A model generated the notes under the pieces. The model saw only the letters and a program-made list of their open reading frames with translations. It was not told the origin of the DNA and searched no databases. From assembly GCF_017377875.1 (NCBI RefSeq), contig NZ_CP070975.1, positions 3,906,001-3,970,000 of the forward strand: DNA of 64,000 nucleotides, written 5' to 3'. This DNA comes from Alcaligenes sp. SORT26 (GTDB lineage: Bacteria > Pseudomonadota > Gammaproteobacteria > Burkholderiales > Burkholderiaceae_B). A program made the position numbers and the translations under genes. Below are positions 27,020 to 37,414 of the stretch, piece after piece. The stretch's first letter is position 1. Each line of letters begins with the position of its first letter.

Positions 27020-28060
27020 ATGAAACTGACACGTCGTCATGCACTCAAACTGGTTGGAGCATCGGGACTGGCGCTGTCCTTGCCAACTCTGGCCCGTGCG
27101 CAAGAAATCGAAAAAAAGAACATCACGATTGCCGTCGGTGGCAAAGCGCTGATCTATTACCTGCCTTTGTCCATTGCCGAGATCAATGGCTACTTTGATG
27201 ACGAAGGTCTCAAAGTCAAGGTGGCGGACTTTGCCGGAGGCTCCAAAGCCCTGCAAGCCGTCGTGGGCGGTAGCGCCGATGTGGTATCGGGTGCGTTTGA
27301 ACACACTATCAACTTGCAGTCCAAAGGGCAGATGTACCGTGCCTTTGTGCAGCAGGGGCGTGCACCGGCCATTGTTCTGGCTGTGTCCAACAAGACGATG
27401 CCTGACTATAAGTCGCCAGCCGACCTGAAAGGCAAGAAAATCGGTGTGACTGCACCGGGTTCCTCGACCAATATGATGGTCAACTTCTATCTGGAACAGA
27501 ACGGTCTGAAACCGTCGGACGTGGCCTTTATCGGTGTAGGCGCTGGCGCCGGTGCCGTGACCGCCATGCGTACGGGTCAGATCGATGCCATGGCCAACCT
27601 GGACCCGGTTATTGGCACCTTGCTGAAAGAAAACGAAGTCCGCGTTATTGCTGACACGCGTACCGTTGCCGACACCAAGACCATTTTTGGCGGCAATATG
27701 CCTTCGGCCTGCTTGTACGCGTCTGAAGAATTCATCACCAAGAACCCGAACACGGCTCAGGCTTTGGCCAATGCCATCGTGCGTGCCGACAAATGGATTC
27801 AGGCCAATGATGCCGAAACCATTGCCAAGACCGTGCCTGCTACCTACCTGCTGGGTGACGTAGAGCTTTACAAGCAATGTCTGGACGCCAATAAAGAAGC
27901 GCTCTCGCCCGATGGCCGCGTAGATGCAGATGGCCCCGCTACCGCCTTGAATGCACTGGCCGCTTTTGTGCCGAATCTGGACGCATCCAAGATCGATACC
28001 AGCAAGATCTTTACCAACGAATTTGTCGACAATGCCAACAAGAAGTACCCCAATGTCTGA
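27020..28060 (+). CDS. ABC transporter substrate-binding protein, Tat-exported, NMT1/SsuA-like
   Basis: A 346-residue periplasmic binding protein. The signal peptide LTRRHALKLVGASG has the twin-arginine consensus (T-R-R-x-x-L-K) and cleavage after ARA near residue 27. The mature part is of the SsuA/TauA/NMT1 type (LSIAEINGYFDDEGL, SADVVSGAFEHTI, KKIGVTAPGSSTNM). Such proteins bind aliphatic sulfonates, taurine, pyrimidine precursors or aromatic acids; the ligand here cannot be told. The ATG follows AAGAAGGGG. Its last eight bases overlap the ATPase gene. Confidence 0.92.
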   Translation: MKLTRRHALKLVGASGLALSLPTLARAQEIEKKNITIAVGGKALIYYLPLSIAEINGYFDDEGLKVKVADFAGGSKALQAVVGGSADVVSGAFEHTINLQSKGQMYRAFVQQGRAPAIVLAVSNKTMPDYKSPADLKGKKIGVTAPGSSTNMMVNFYLEQNGLKPSDVAFIGVGAGAGAVTAMRTGQIDAMANLDPVIGTLLKENEVRVIADTRTVADTKTIFGGNMPSACLYASEEFITKNPNTAQALANAIVRADKWIQANDAETIAKTVPATYLLGDVELYKQCLDANKEALSPDGRVDADGPATALNALAAFVPNLDASKIDTSKIFTNEFVDNANKKYPNV

Positions 28061-28859
28061 GGCAGCACTTTCCTTAGACAACATCAGTTGTGTGTTCGCA
28101 TCGCGTGATGGCAAGGGTACTTACACCGCCGTCCGTGATGCCAGTCTGAACATTGCGCCAGGCGAGTTTGTATCGGTTGTAGGGCCAACAGGCTGCGGCA
28201 AGTCCACGCTCCTGAACGTAGGGGCAGGCTTGCTGACCCCTTCGTCAGGTGAAGTGCGCGTGTTTGGCAAACCCCTGGAAGGGGTGAACGAGCGCGCTGG
28301 CTACATGTTCCAGGGCGAAGCACTGATGCCCTGGCGCAGTGCCGAGTCCAACGTGATGGCCGGTCTGGAGTTTGCCGGTGTCCCGCAGGACGAAGCCCGC
28401 GCCCGTGCGCAGGACTGGCTCAAGCGAGTTGGCCTGGGTGGCTTCGGGGATCGTTACCCGCATCAAATGTCTGGCGGCATGCGCAAACGCGTCATGCTGG
28501 CTCAGACCCTGATTCGTGATCCCGACATCATTCTGATGGACGAGCCATTCTCGGCGCTGGACATTCAGACCCGTCAATTGATGGAAAACGAAGTGCTGGA
28601 GATCTGGATGGCGCAGCGTAAAGCCGTGCTGTTCATTACGCACGACCTGGACGAGGCCATTGCCATGAGCGATCGGGTGGTGGTTCTGTCGGCCGGGCCG
28701 GGCACTCATCCCATCGGCGAATTTCATGTCGATCTTCCACGCCCTCGCGACGTGGCCGAAGTACGCAATGACCCCCGCTTTGTCGAATTGCATGCGGCAA
28801 TCTGGGCCGTCTTGCGTGATGAAGTTCTGAAGGGTTATGCCCAGCAAAAGCGTGCCTGA
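28053..28859 (+). CDS. ABC transporter ATPase (SsuB/TauB-like)
   Basis: A 268-residue ATPase with Walker A GPTGCGKS, Q-loop FQGEALMPW, signature MSGGMRKR, Walker B ILMDEPFSALD and H-loop FITHDLDEA. The ATG at 28053 overlaps the binding protein's end by eight bases; longer in-frame extension upstream would lie inside that gene. It powers the uptake system with the neighbouring genes. Confidence 0.94.
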   Translation: MSEAALSLDNISCVFASRDGKGTYTAVRDASLNIAPGEFVSVVGPTGCGKSTLLNVGAGLLTPSSGEVRVFGKPLEGVNERAGYMFQGEALMPWRSAESNVMAGLEFAGVPQDEARARAQDWLKRVGLGGFGDRYPHQMSGGMRKRVMLAQTLIRDPDIILMDEPFSALDIQTRQLMENEVLEIWMAQRKAVLFITHDLDEAIAMSDRVVVLSAGPGTHPIGEFHVDLPRPRDVAEVRNDPRFVELHAAIWAVLRDEVLKGYAQQKRA

Positions 28860-28860
28860 T

Positions 28861-29655
28861 ATGTCTAAATCTATTACTCGATCCAAGCTGGCCCTGCGTG
28901 GCTGGCAAATCTCGCTGCTCATCGTCATTCTGGCTGCCTGGCATTTCTTCACGCTGGACCCCAAAGTGGCTTTCTTCTTTGGACAGCCACTGGAAGTGGT
29001 CAAGGTGATCTGGGCCTGGTTCGTCACCAATGGTGATATTTACCTGCACCTGGGCGTGACCCTGAGCGAAACCCTGCTGGCCTTTGCCATTGGTACGATT
29101 GCCGGTTTGGCTTGCGGTCTGTGGCTGGGGCTTTCGCCCCGCGCAGCGGCCTTGCTGGACCCGTACCTGACAGCGGCCAACTCCATGCCTCGCGTGATTC
29201 TGGCGCCTATCTTCGGCATGTGGTTCGGCCTGGGTATCTGGTCCAAGGTTGCCTTGGCAGTGACGCTGGTGTTCTTTATCGTGTTCTTCAACGTGTATCA
29301 GGGTGTGCGTGAAGTCAGCTCCACGCTGCTGGATAACGCCCGCATGTTGGGTGCCAGCCGTCGTCAGTTGCTGCGCCATGTCTACATTCCTTCGGCTACG
29401 AGCTGGGTGTTTTCCAGCTTACACACATCGGTCGGTCTGGCCTTTGTGGGGGCTGTGGTGGGGGAATACCTGGGTTCAGCGAGTGGGGTCGGTTATCTGA
29501 TCCTGCAGGCAGAGGGCACGCTGGATGTGAATACGGTGTTCGCCGGTATTGTGGTGCTGACCGTTTTTGCGCTGATTCTGGATGGTCTGGTCAGTGTGTT
29601 TGAAGATCGCCTGCTGGCCTGGCGGCCTCAGGGTGGCGGTACTGAAAAGCTCTGA
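28861..29655 (+). CDS. ABC transporter permease (SsuC/TauC-like)
   Basis: A 264-residue permease with six predicted helices and the EAA-type loop NARMLGASRRQLLRHVYIPS. The segment SMPRVILAPIFGMWFGLGIWSK is typical of the SsuC/TauC/ThiX group. It starts one base after the ATPase stop. Last gene of the three-gene transporter unit and followed by a strong terminator. Confidence 0.94.
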   Translation: MSKSITRSKLALRGWQISLLIVILAAWHFFTLDPKVAFFFGQPLEVVKVIWAWFVTNGDIYLHLGVTLSETLLAFAIGTIAGLACGLWLGLSPRAAALLDPYLTAANSMPRVILAPIFGMWFGLGIWSKVALAVTLVFFIVFFNVYQGVREVSSTLLDNARMLGASRRQLLRHVYIPSATSWVFSSLHTSVGLAFVGAVVGEYLGSASGVGYLILQAEGTLDVNTVFAGIVVLTVFALILDGLVSVFEDRLLAWRPQGGGTEKL

Positions 29656-29699
29656 TCGTATGCCTGAGCAAGTCATCGACTAGTTTGGCTATGCGTTGA

Positions 29700-29735
29700 A
29701 AAACCGGCTCCTGCTTCAGGAGCCGGTTTTTTTTT
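29700..29735 (+). terminator. Strong terminator after ABC permease gene
   Basis: Stem AACCGGCTCCTG/CAGGAGCCGGTT around a short CTTC-containing loop followed by nine T. It ends the three-gene ABC unit. Confidence 0.95.
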
Positions 29736-29944
29736 ATGCTTGCCCTTCGTAGTAGGAGCAAGGAAACAGTTAGGCACTTAAATAGATAGAAAAAGATCCG
29801 GGAATGCAGGGGCATGCTTTTTCCGTGTGATAGCAGTACCGACAAAATGCTATAGAAAAAGGCCGTACCGCGTGATCGGTGGGTTCAAGCAGTCTCAATA
29901 CATCGTGGTTTTGTTGTCAGACAAACGGAGATGGAGAGTTGAAC

Positions 29945-30682
29945 ATGGAAAAAAAGCATGATTACAACGCAATCGGCAGCATATACGAGGAGTTCAACCG
30001 AACCTCACCCGCCCGCTTGGCGGAGGTGGCAACCGTGGAGCAATTGCTGGGAGACGTGAGCGGCAAGTCTGTGCTGGATCTGGCCTGTGGCTATGGCTTC
30101 TTTGGGCGTGCTGCTTATGAGCAGGGCGCAGACAGGGTGGTGGGGGTAGATATCTCGGAGAGCATGATTAATCAGGCCAAGGAAATTTCCCGACAACAAA
30201 ACGAAGATATCGAGTTCCGGGTGGGAGATGTATTGGAAATGGGTGTGATCGGGCAGTTTGACCGGGCCATTGCGGCTTTTCTGTTCAATTACGCACGCTC
30301 GGTGCAGGAGCTGGAGCAGATGTTTCAGGCGGTGGCGGATAACCTCAAACCCGATGGTCGTTTGGTGGCTTACACCGTGAACCCGGACTTTCAACTGGGA
30401 AAAGAGGATGTGGCCAAGTACGGTTTGAAAGTGCTGACCGAGGAACCGTACCACGAGGGTTTTCGGCATACCGCCCATTTCAATGTGGGGCCACCGATCC
30501 AGTTTACTTATCATCGCTGGGGCAAGCAGCACTATGAAGCTGCTCTGAAAAAAGCAGGCTTTCGATCTTTTCGCTGGCAAGCGCCGCTTGTTACCCGGCA
30601 GGCACTGGACGCCTATCCGCCCGGTTTCTGGGATAACTATGGATTGAACTGTCCCCAAATCAGCTTGTTGTGTGAGCGCTGA
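29945..30682 (+). CDS. Class I SAM-dependent methyltransferase
   Basis: A 245-residue Rossmann methyltransferase. Motif I is VLDLACGYGFFGRA (near residues 41-54), followed by VVGVDISESMI and the acidic FRVGDVLEM, which bind SAM. The ATG is preceded by GGAG in the run GGAGATGGAGAG. The C-terminal half has no catalytic motif that reveals the acceptor; the closest shape is UbiE/Methyltransf_11-like. It stands alone between two terminators. Confidence 0.88.
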   Translation: MEKKHDYNAIGSIYEEFNRTSPARLAEVATVEQLLGDVSGKSVLDLACGYGFFGRAAYEQGADRVVGVDISESMINQAKEISRQQNEDIEFRVGDVLEMGVIGQFDRAIAAFLFNYARSVQELEQMFQAVADNLKPDGRLVAYTVNPDFQLGKEDVAKYGLKVLTEEPYHEGFRHTAHFNVGPPIQFTYHRWGKQHYEAALKKAGFRSFRWQAPLVTRQALDAYPPGFWDNYGLNCPQISLLCER

Positions 30683-30762
30683 GAGAGGATGTAAATGCTG
30701 TTTTAGAAGAGGTGATAAGCGAAACCCGAGCAGGGTGTAGATCACTTTTCAGGAAGAGGGCG

Positions 30763-30796
30763 TTTTTTGGGGCTTTGCATGGTGCAAAGCCCCTTT
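30763..30796 (-). terminator. Terminator at the end of the transaldolase gene
   Basis: A perfect 11-bp stem (GGGGCTTTGCA/TGCAAAGCCCC) with a three-base loop. On the minus strand the stem is followed by six U, so it ends tal; on the plus strand it is a hairpin with a short T run. Confidence 0.85.
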
Positions 30797-30818
30797 CTAT
30801 ATCGCTATGGCCCGGGAC

Positions 30819-31781
30819 TCAAGCCTGCTGGCGTGCCTGCTGAATCAGGGCGTCCAGTTTGATACCGTCAGCGGTGAACTGGCGTATGCCTTCGGCCAGC
30901 TTTTCAGTGGCCATCGCATCCTGGTTCAAATCCGTACGGAAGGTGATTTCATTGCTGGCCCGCCATTCTGGCGCAACGGCCTTGGCGCGGGCTACATCCA
31001 GCATGGCAGGAACTTCACCCTGGGCTGCATCCAGCTGGCCCAGCAGATCCGGGCTGATGGTCAACAGATCGCAACCAGCCAAGGCCTTGATCTGGCCGAT
31101 GTTACGGAAGCTGGCGCCCATGATCTCCGTGGGGATGTCATAGGTTTTGTAGTATTCGTAAATGCTGCGTACCGAGCGCACGCCGGGGTCGTTCTCGCCC
31201 TGATTGGCGCTTTCGTCCCAGTCCTGACCGGCAGTCTTCTTGAACCAGTCGTAGATACGGCCCACAAAGGGCGAGATCAGGGTGACTTTGGCCTGAGCGC
31301 AGGCAATGGCTTGCGGCAGACAGAACAGAAGGGTCAGGTTGCAGTTGATGCCTTCCGCTTGCAGCGTCCGGGCGGCCTGAATGCCTTCCCAGGTGCTGGC
31401 CAGTTTGATCAGCACGCGTTCGCGGGCGATACCGGCTTTTTCGTAATGCTGGATGATGTGGCGGGCGCGCTCGACGCTGGCCAGGGTGTCAAAGGACAGG
31501 CGGGCATCCACTTCGGTGGAGACGCGGCCGGGCACAATGTCCAGAATCTGGCGGCCAAAGGCAACCAGCAGCAAATCGCTGGTTTCAGCCAGGCTGGCGT
31601 TGGGGTGGTCGGCGATGACGCGATCGAGCAAGGGGCGATAGGCCGCCTGCTGGACAGCCTTCAGAATCAGGGAAGGATTGGTTGTTGCATCGGTAGGGCG
31701 ATACGCGCGCATCGCTTCAAAATCGCCCGTGTCGGCCACTACGGTTGTGCACTGGCGCAGAGAGTCAAGCTGAGTAGTCAT
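30819..31781 (-). CDS. tal: Transaldolase
   Basis: A 320-residue TalB-type enzyme of the pentose phosphate pathway, transferring dihydroxyacetone from sedoheptulose 7-phosphate to glyceraldehyde 3-phosphate. The Schiff-base Lys126 is in [21 protein letters not shown] near residue 33 and [15 protein letters not shown] near 85 are family signatures. It is divergent from carA across about 170 bp. Confidence 0.97.
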   Translation of the reverse strand: MTTQLDSLRQCTTVVADTGDFEAMRAYRPTDATTNPSLILKAVQQAAYRPLLDRVIADHPNASLAETSDLLLVAFGRQILDIVPGRVSTEVDARLSFDTLASVERARHIIQHYEKAGIARERVLIKLASTWEGIQAARTLQAEGINCNLTLLFCLPQAIACAQAKVTLISPFVGRIYDWFKKTAGQDWDESANQGENDPGVRSVRSIYEYYKTYDIPTEIMGASFRNIGQIKALAGCDLLTISPDLLGQLDAAQGEVPAMLDVARAKAVAPEWRASNEITFRTDLNQDAMATEKLAEGIRQFTADGIKLDALIQQARQQA

Positions 31782-31903
31782 GTCTGTTACTAGTCCATCG
31801 CAAAGCCATCAAACCAATCGATTACTGTAGTCGATTTCCCATGGTTTCGCGCCTGATTTCAGTGTTATTGCCGAGAAACTACCGGAAGATGGCTGTTTGA
31901 GCA

Positions 31904-31909
31904 TATAAT
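31904..31909 (+). promoter_or_regulatory. Consensus -10 element upstream of carA
   Basis: TATAAT lies about 40 bp before the carA GTG. I see no good -35 at 16-18 bp upstream, so it may depend on other contacts. The divergent tal promoter lies in the same gap. Confidence 0.5.
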
Positions 31910-31949
31910 CAGAAGGTTTAATATTAATTTCAGAACCGGGGTTTTTAAC

Positions 31950-33113
31950 GTGCTGCCGTCTTTATTTCCTGAGGAGTCCCGCACTATCACTAGTGCTATC
32001 CTAGCCCTGGCGGATGGAACCCTATTCAAAGGGGTATCAATCGGTGCCGAGGGGCACTGTGTTGCTGAGATCGTTTTCAATACAGCCATGACGGGCTATC
32101 AGGAAATCCTGACAGACCCAAGCTACAGCGGTCAGATTGTTACGCTTACCTATCCGCACATCGGTAATACCGGTGTCAATCCAGAGGACTCCGAATCCAC
32201 CAAAGCCCATGCTGCCGGGCTTGTTATTCGCGATTGTCCCGCTCGCCTGTCCAACTTCCGCTCCACCCAGTCTTTGCCTGACTACCTGAAAGCTCAGGGC
32301 GTTGTGGCTATCTCGGGTATCGATACACGCAAACTGACCCGCATCCTGCGCGAAAAAGGCTCCATGGGCGCCTGCATTTTCGTGGGTGACGATGCCGAGC
32401 GTGCGCTGGAACTGGCTCGTTCTTTCCCTGGCCTGAAAGGTCAGGATCTGGCCAAAGTGGTCACCACCGATAAATCCTACGACTGGTCTGAAGGTTCCTG
32501 GGAATTGGGTCAAGGCTTTGGGAAGCCTGCAACAGACCGCTTCCACGTGGTGGCCTACGACTTTGGCGTCAAGGCCAACATCTTGCGTTTGATGGCAGAC
32601 CGTGGCTGCAAAGTTACCGTCGTGCCTGCGCAGACACCTTTGGCGGATGTGCTGGCTTACGAGCCAGATGGTGTGTTCCTGTCCAACGGCCCTGGCGATC
32701 CGGAGCCTTGCGATTACGCCATCGAAGCCTGCAAGGGCTTGCTGGAGCGCAAGCTGCCTGTGTTTGGTATTTGTCTGGGTCATCAGATTCTGGGTCTGGC
32801 CGTCGGTGCCAAGACCTTGAAAATGAAGAATGGCCATCACGGTGCCAACCACCCTGTGCAAGAACTGGCCAGTGGCCGTGTGTTCATCACCAGCCAGAAT
32901 CATGGCTTTGCGGTGGATGCCACAACCCTGCCAGCCAATGCCAAGGTTACGCACATCTCTTTGTTCGACCAGAGCCTGCAAGGCTTCGAGTTGACAGATC
33001 GCCCCGCGTTTTGCTTCCAGGGTCACCCCGAAGCCACTCCCGGCCCGCGCGATATTGCCTCGCTGTTCGACAAATTCATCAGCCTGATGGCTGCTCACCA
33101 GGCCAATAAATAA
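31950..33113 (+). CDS. carA: Carbamoyl-phosphate synthase small subunit
   Basis: A 387-residue glutamine amidotransferase. The N-terminal domain ([23 protein letters not shown]) is followed by a class I amidotransferase with Cys in [10 protein letters not shown] and His/Glu in [11 protein letters not shown]. It feeds ammonia to CarB for arginine and pyrimidine synthesis. The start is uncertain: GTG 31950 has no clear site, while a GAGGAG at 31968-31973 is followed by no ATG, GTG or TTG at the right distance; an ATC start near 31986 would fit it and match the usual N terminus better. Confidence 0.95.
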   Translation: MLPSLFPEESRTITSAILALADGTLFKGVSIGAEGHCVAEIVFNTAMTGYQEILTDPSYSGQIVTLTYPHIGNTGVNPEDSESTKAHAAGLVIRDCPARLSNFRSTQSLPDYLKAQGVVAISGIDTRKLTRILREKGSMGACIFVGDDAERALELARSFPGLKGQDLAKVVTTDKSYDWSEGSWELGQGFGKPATDRFHVVAYDFGVKANILRLMADRGCKVTVVPAQTPLADVLAYEPDGVFLSNGPGDPEPCDYAIEACKGLLERKLPVFGICLGHQILGLAVGAKTLKMKNGHHGANHPVQELASGRVFITSQNHGFAVDATTLPANAKVTHISLFDQSLQGFELTDRPAFCFQGHPEATPGPRDIASLFDKFISLMAAHQANK

Positions 33114-33121
33114 ATCGCACT

Positions 33122-36100
33122 ATGCCAAAGCGTTCAGACTTAAAAAGCATTCTTATCATTGGCGCAGGCCCGATCATCATTGGTCAGGCTTGTGAATTCG
33201 ACTACTCGGGAGCTCAGGCGTGTAAGGCCCTGAAGGCCGAGGGTTACCGGACTGTGCTGGTCAACAGCAACCCGGCCACCATCATGACTGACCCGGATAC
33301 GGCCGATGTGACCTACATCGAGCCCATTACCTGGCAAGCGGTCGAGAAAATCATTGAAAAAGAGCGTCCCGATGCGCTCTTGCCCACCATGGGCGGCCAA
33401 ACCGCGCTGAACTGCGCGCTGGATCTGGCCAAGCATGGCGTGCTGGAAAAATACGGTGTCGAGCTGATCGGTGCCAATGCAGCCGCCATTGAAAAAGCGG
33501 AAGACCGCCTGAAGTTCAAAGACGCCATGACGTCCATTGGTCTGGAGTCCGCCAAGTCCGGCGTGGCCCACTCCATGGACGAAGCCTGGGCGGTTCAAAA
33601 GCGCATTGCGGAAGACATCGGCACAGCCGGTTTCCCCGTGGTTATCCGCCCCAGCTTCACGCTGGGTGGTACAGGCGGTGGTATCGCCTACAACCCGGAA
33701 GAATTTGAAACCATCTGCCGCCGTGGTCTGGAGGCATCGCCTACCAAAGAGCTGCTGATTGAAGAGTCGCTGCTGGGTTGGAAAGAGTTTGAAATGGAAG
33801 TCGTGCGCGACCGCGCCGACAACTGCATTATTGTGTGCTCCATTGAAAACTTGGACCCCATGGGTGTGCACACCGGTGACTCCATCACCGTGGCTCCTGC
33901 CCAAACCCTGACCGACCGCGAATACCAGATCATGCGTAATGCATCGATCGCCGTATTGCGTGAAATCGGTGTGGATACCGGTGGCTCGAACGTACAGTTT
34001 GCGGTGAACCCCGATAACGGTCGCATGATCGTTATCGAAATGAACCCACGTGTGTCTCGCTCCTCGGCCCTGGCTTCCAAGGCAACTGGTTTCCCTATCG
34101 CCAAGATCGCTGCGCGTCTGGCCGTGGGTTACACCCTGGACGAGCTGCTGAACGAAATTACCGGTGGTGCTACCCCCGCTTCGTTCGAGCCCACCATCGA
34201 TTACGTGGTCACCAAAGTGCCACGTTTCGCCTTCGAGAAATTCCCTCAGGCCGACTCGCGTCTGACCACCCAGATGAAATCCGTGGGTGAAGTGATGGCC
34301 ATTGGCCGCACTTTCCAGGAATCCTTCCAGAAAGCCCTGCGTGGCCTGGAAGTGGGTGTAGATGGCCTGAACCAGAAAACCACCGACCGCGAAAAACTGC
34401 AGGTCGAGCTGGGCGAACCCGGTCCAGAGCGTATCTGGTACGTGGGCGATGCCTTCGCTCAAGGTCTGACTCTGGACGAAGTTCACAACCTGACCAAGAT
34501 CGACCCCTGGTTCCTGGCCCAGATCAAAGAGATCGTGGACATCGAACTGGCTCTGGAACAAAAGACGCTGGCCGATCTGGACCGCGACACCTTGTTCGGT
34601 CTGAAGCGTCGTGGTTTCTCCGACCGCCGTCTGGCTTTCTTGCTGGATACCGTGGAATCGGAAGTGCGCAAACTGCGTCACCAACTGAACGTGCGTCCTG
34701 TCTACAAGCGTGTGGACACCTGCGCGGCCGAGTTCTCCACCGATACGGCCTACATGTACTCGACCTACGAGGAAGAGTGCGAATCCAATCCTACGGACAA
34801 GAAGAAGATCATTGTTCTGGGTGGTGGTCCTAACCGTATTGGTCAGGGTATCGAGTTTGACTACTGCTGCGTGCACGCTGCGCTGGCATTGCGCGAAGAT
34901 GGTTACGAAACCATCATGGTCAACTGCAACCCCGAAACGGTTTCTACCGACTACGACACTTCCGATCGTCTGTACTTCGAGCCTCTGACTCTGGAAGACG
35001 TGCTGGAAATCGTCCACATCGAAAAACCAGTGGGCACCATCGTTCAGTACGGTGGCCAGACTCCTTTGAAATTGGCACGTGCTCTGGAAGCCAACGGTGT
35101 ACCTATCATCGGTACCAGCCCGGAATCCATTGACGTGGCCGAAGACCGTGAGCGCTTCCAGAAGCTGCTGACCAAGCTGGGTCTGCGTCAGCCGCCAAAC
35201 CGTACCGCCCGTACCGAAGGCGAAGCCATTTCTCTGGCTGCCGAAATTGGTTACCCACTGGTGGTGCGCCCAAGCTACGTGCTGGGTGGCCGTGCCATGG
35301 AAATCGTGCATGAACAGCAAGACCTGGAGCGCTACATGCGCGAAGCGGTCAAAGTCAGCAATGACTCGCCTGTGCTGCTGGATCACTTCCTGAACAACGC
35401 CACTGAAGTCGACGTGGATTGCCTGGCCGATGGCGAGCGCGTCTTTGTGGGCGGTGTGATGCAACACATCGAGCAGGCAGGTGTTCACTCCGGTGACTCC
35501 GCTTGCAGCTTGCCTCCTTACTCGCTCAGCGACGAAACCGTAGCTGAAATCAAGCGCCAGACTGCACTCATGGCCAAGGCCTTGAACGTGAAGGGCTTGA
35601 TGAACGTACAGTTCGCCATTCAGGACGGTGATGTTTACGTGCTGGAAGTGAACCCACGTGCTTCGCGTACGGTGCCTTTCGTCTCCAAGGCGACTGGTTT
35701 GCAGTTGGCCAAGATTGCGGCTCGTGCCATGGCCGGTCAAACCCTGACCGAACAAGGTATTACCGAAGAAATCACGCCTCCTTACTACAGCGTGAAAGAA
35801 GCCGTGTTCCCCTTCGTGAAGTTCCCTGGTGTCGACACCATTCTGGGACCTGAAATGAAGTCCACCGGTGAAGTCATGGGCGTGGGCACCTCGTTTGCCG
35901 AAGCCTTCGTGAAGTCGCAGATGGCTGCCAGCGTAACCCTGCCTACAGGCGGTCTGGCCTTCATCAGCGTGCGTGGCCAGGACAAACCACAAGCAGTTGA
36001 AGTGGCTCGTGGCCTGATCTCGCTGGGCTTCAAGGTTGTGGCTACCCGCGGTACCGCCGCCGCTATCGAACAGGCTGGTCTGGCTGTTCAAGTGGTGAAC

Positions 36101-36364
36101 AAGGTTACCGAAGGTCGTCCGCACATTGTGGACATGATCAAGAACGGCGAAGTTTCTCTGGTCATCAATACGGTTGAAGAGCGTCGCAACGCTATCGTTG
36201 ATTCGCGTACAATCCGTACACATGCGCTGGCTGCCAACCTGGCCTACTACACCACCATTGCCGGTGCGGTAGCGGCTGTTCAAGGCCTACAGTATCTGCG
36301 TCATGGCGATGGCTTGAAGGTTTACGCGCTTCAAGAGCTGCACGCTCTGCTCGCGAAACACTAA
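33122..36364 (+). CDS. carB: Carbamoyl-phosphate synthase large subunit
   Basis: A 1080-residue enzyme made of two homologous ATP-grasp halves (carboxyphosphate and carbamate kinases) joined by an oligomerisation domain, then an MGS-like regulatory domain at the C terminus (from about residue 940). Repeated signatures: [14 protein letters not shown]-like NH2 part and [15 protein letters not shown] in the second half, and [18 protein letters not shown] versus [18 protein letters not shown]. It is eight bases after carA. Confidence 0.98.
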   Translation: MPKRSDLKSILIIGAGPIIIGQACEFDYSGAQACKALKAEGYRTVLVNSNPATIMTDPDTADVTYIEPITWQAVEKIIEKERPDALLPTMGGQTALNCALDLAKHGVLEKYGVELIGANAAAIEKAEDRLKFKDAMTSIGLESAKSGVAHSMDEAWAVQKRIAEDIGTAGFPVVIRPSFTLGGTGGGIAYNPEEFETICRRGLEASPTKELLIEESLLGWKEFEMEVVRDRADNCIIVCSIENLDPMGVHTGDSITVAPAQTLTDREYQIMRNASIAVLREIGVDTGGSNVQFAVNPDNGRMIVIEMNPRVSRSSALASKATGFPIAKIAARLAVGYTLDELLNEITGGATPASFEPTIDYVVTKVPRFAFEKFPQADSRLTTQMKSVGEVMAIGRTFQESFQKALRGLEVGVDGLNQKTTDREKLQVELGEPGPERIWYVGDAFAQGLTLDEVHNLTKIDPWFLAQIKEIVDIELALEQKTLADLDRDTLFGLKRRGFSDRRLAFLLDTVESEVRKLRHQLNVRPVYKRVDTCAAEFSTDTAYMYSTYEEECESNPTDKKKIIVLGGGPNRIGQGIEFDYCCVHAALALREDGYETIMVNCNPETVSTDYDTSDRLYFEPLTLEDVLEIVHIEKPVGTIVQYGGQTPLKLARALEANGVPIIGTSPESIDVAEDRERFQKLLTKLGLRQPPNRTARTEGEAISLAAEIGYPLVVRPSYVLGGRAMEIVHEQQDLERYMREAVKVSNDSPVLLDHFLNNATEVDVDCLADGERVFVGGVMQHIEQAGVHSGDSACSLPPYSLSDETVAEIKRQTALMAKALNVKGLMNVQFAIQDGDVYVLEVNPRASRTVPFVSKATGLQLAKIAARAMAGQTLTEQGITEEITPPYYSVKEAVFPFVKFPGVDTILGPEMKSTGEVMGVGTSFAEAFVKSQMAASVTLPTGGLAFISVRGQDKPQAVEVARGLISLGFKVVATRGTAAAIEQAGLAVQVVNKVTEGRPHIVDMIKNGEVSLVINTVEERRNAIVDSRTIRTHALAANLAYYTTIAGAVAAVQGLQYLRHGDGLKVYALQELHALLAKH

Positions 36365-36380
36365 GTCGTACCATGCCAGA

Positions 36381-36412
36381 AAGGCGCACCTAAGTGGTGC
36401 GCCTTTTTTTGT
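36381..36412 (+). terminator. Terminator after carAB
   Basis: Stem AAGGCGCACC/GGTGCGCCTT with loop TAAGT and a T7 tail. Confidence 0.95.
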
Positions 36413-36504
36413 TCTTGCATCAACAAGACCAAGCCGTCGTATTGGGGCAGCATGCAGGCTACAGCCTGTCAGGCGTAGAAGTTTTCTTCTTTGGAGATCA
36501 TGTC

Positions 36505-37401
36505 GTGAAATGGTTCATTCTTGCCTTATTCATTGTGTGCACGATTGTGGTGCACTTCAGGGGTCGAGTCAGGCACCGGTTTTCCCGCCAGTTGCTGGAC
36601 CATTCCACCTTCACGGCACCTCTGAACGTCTTCATGTACGGTTTTTCGGCAGTACCGAACGAGCCGTATCTTGATCTGAAGCATTTTCCCGAGCTGAACA
36701 AGCTGCTGGAGCACTGTGACGAAATCCGTGCCGAGGCCGAGCAACTGTTTGGCGAAGGACATATCAAGGCTTCCGACAAGTACAACGATGCGGGCTTCAA
36801 CTCCTTCTTCAAAACCGGCTGGACGCGTTTTTACCTGAAGTGGTATGACGCCGACCACCCCTCAGCCCGCGAGCTGTGCCCGGTGACGACCAATCTGCTC
36901 AAGGATATTCCGTCCATCAAGGCGGCCATGTTTACCTCCTTGCCGCCGGGTGCCCGTTTGCCGCGTCACCGCGACCCTTATGCCGGTTCGCTGCGTTTTC
37001 ACATGGGCTTGATGACGCCAAACAGCCCGGATTGCTACATCGACGTAGACGGCCAGACCTACTACTGGCGCGACGGTGAAGCCGTGGTGTTTGATGAGAC
37101 CTTTATTCACTACGCTGAAAACAAGACCGATCAAAACCGTATCATCCTGTTTGCCGACGTAGAGCGCCCCATGCGTTACCGCTGGGCGCAGACTATTAAC
37201 CATGCGGTGGGTGGATTCTTGTTGCGTGCGGCAGCCGCTCCCAACCAGGAAGGCGACCGCACGGGCGGTATCAATCGTATTTTCGGTACGGTTTACGCCG
37301 TGCGCCGCTTCGGCAAGGCGATCAAGAAAAAGAACGAAACCCTGTACTACATCCTCAAATGGATTTTGGTATTGGGTATCGCTGCCTTGATCTTCCTGTA
37401 A
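36505..37401 (+). CDS. lpxO: LpxO-type aspartyl/asparaginyl beta-hydroxylase (lipid A 2-hydroxylation)
   Basis: A 298-residue membrane-anchored Fe(II)/2-oxoglutarate dioxygenase. An N-terminal helix (residues 3-14) and a C-terminal one (the last 20) bracket a domain with His-x-Asp in RHRDPYAGSL and the distal His in ETFIHYAENKT. LpxO 2-hydroxylates the secondary acyl chain of lipid A. The start is GTG 36505 with TTGGAG eight bases upstream; the nearer ATG is out of frame and reads only two codons. Length matches LpxO (about 300). A relaxed-specificity hydroxylase is the main alternative. Confidence 0.85.
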   Translation: MKWFILALFIVCTIVVHFRGRVRHRFSRQLLDHSTFTAPLNVFMYGFSAVPNEPYLDLKHFPELNKLLEHCDEIRAEAEQLFGEGHIKASDKYNDAGFNSFFKTGWTRFYLKWYDADHPSARELCPVTTNLLKDIPSIKAAMFTSLPPGARLPRHRDPYAGSLRFHMGLMTPNSPDCYIDVDGQTYYWRDGEAVVFDETFIHYAENKTDQNRIILFADVERPMRYRWAQTINHAVGGFLLRAAAAPNQEGDRTGGINRIFGTVYAVRRFGKAIKKKNETLYYILKWILVLGIAALIFL

Positions 37402-37414
37402 AGCGCGGCTGACA

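Noticed and set aside
33140-36283. A 1047-codon open frame antisense to carB
   Set aside because: It mirrors a highly conserved essential gene, its translation shows no domain, and long antisense frames are common opposite GC-rich codon-biased genes.
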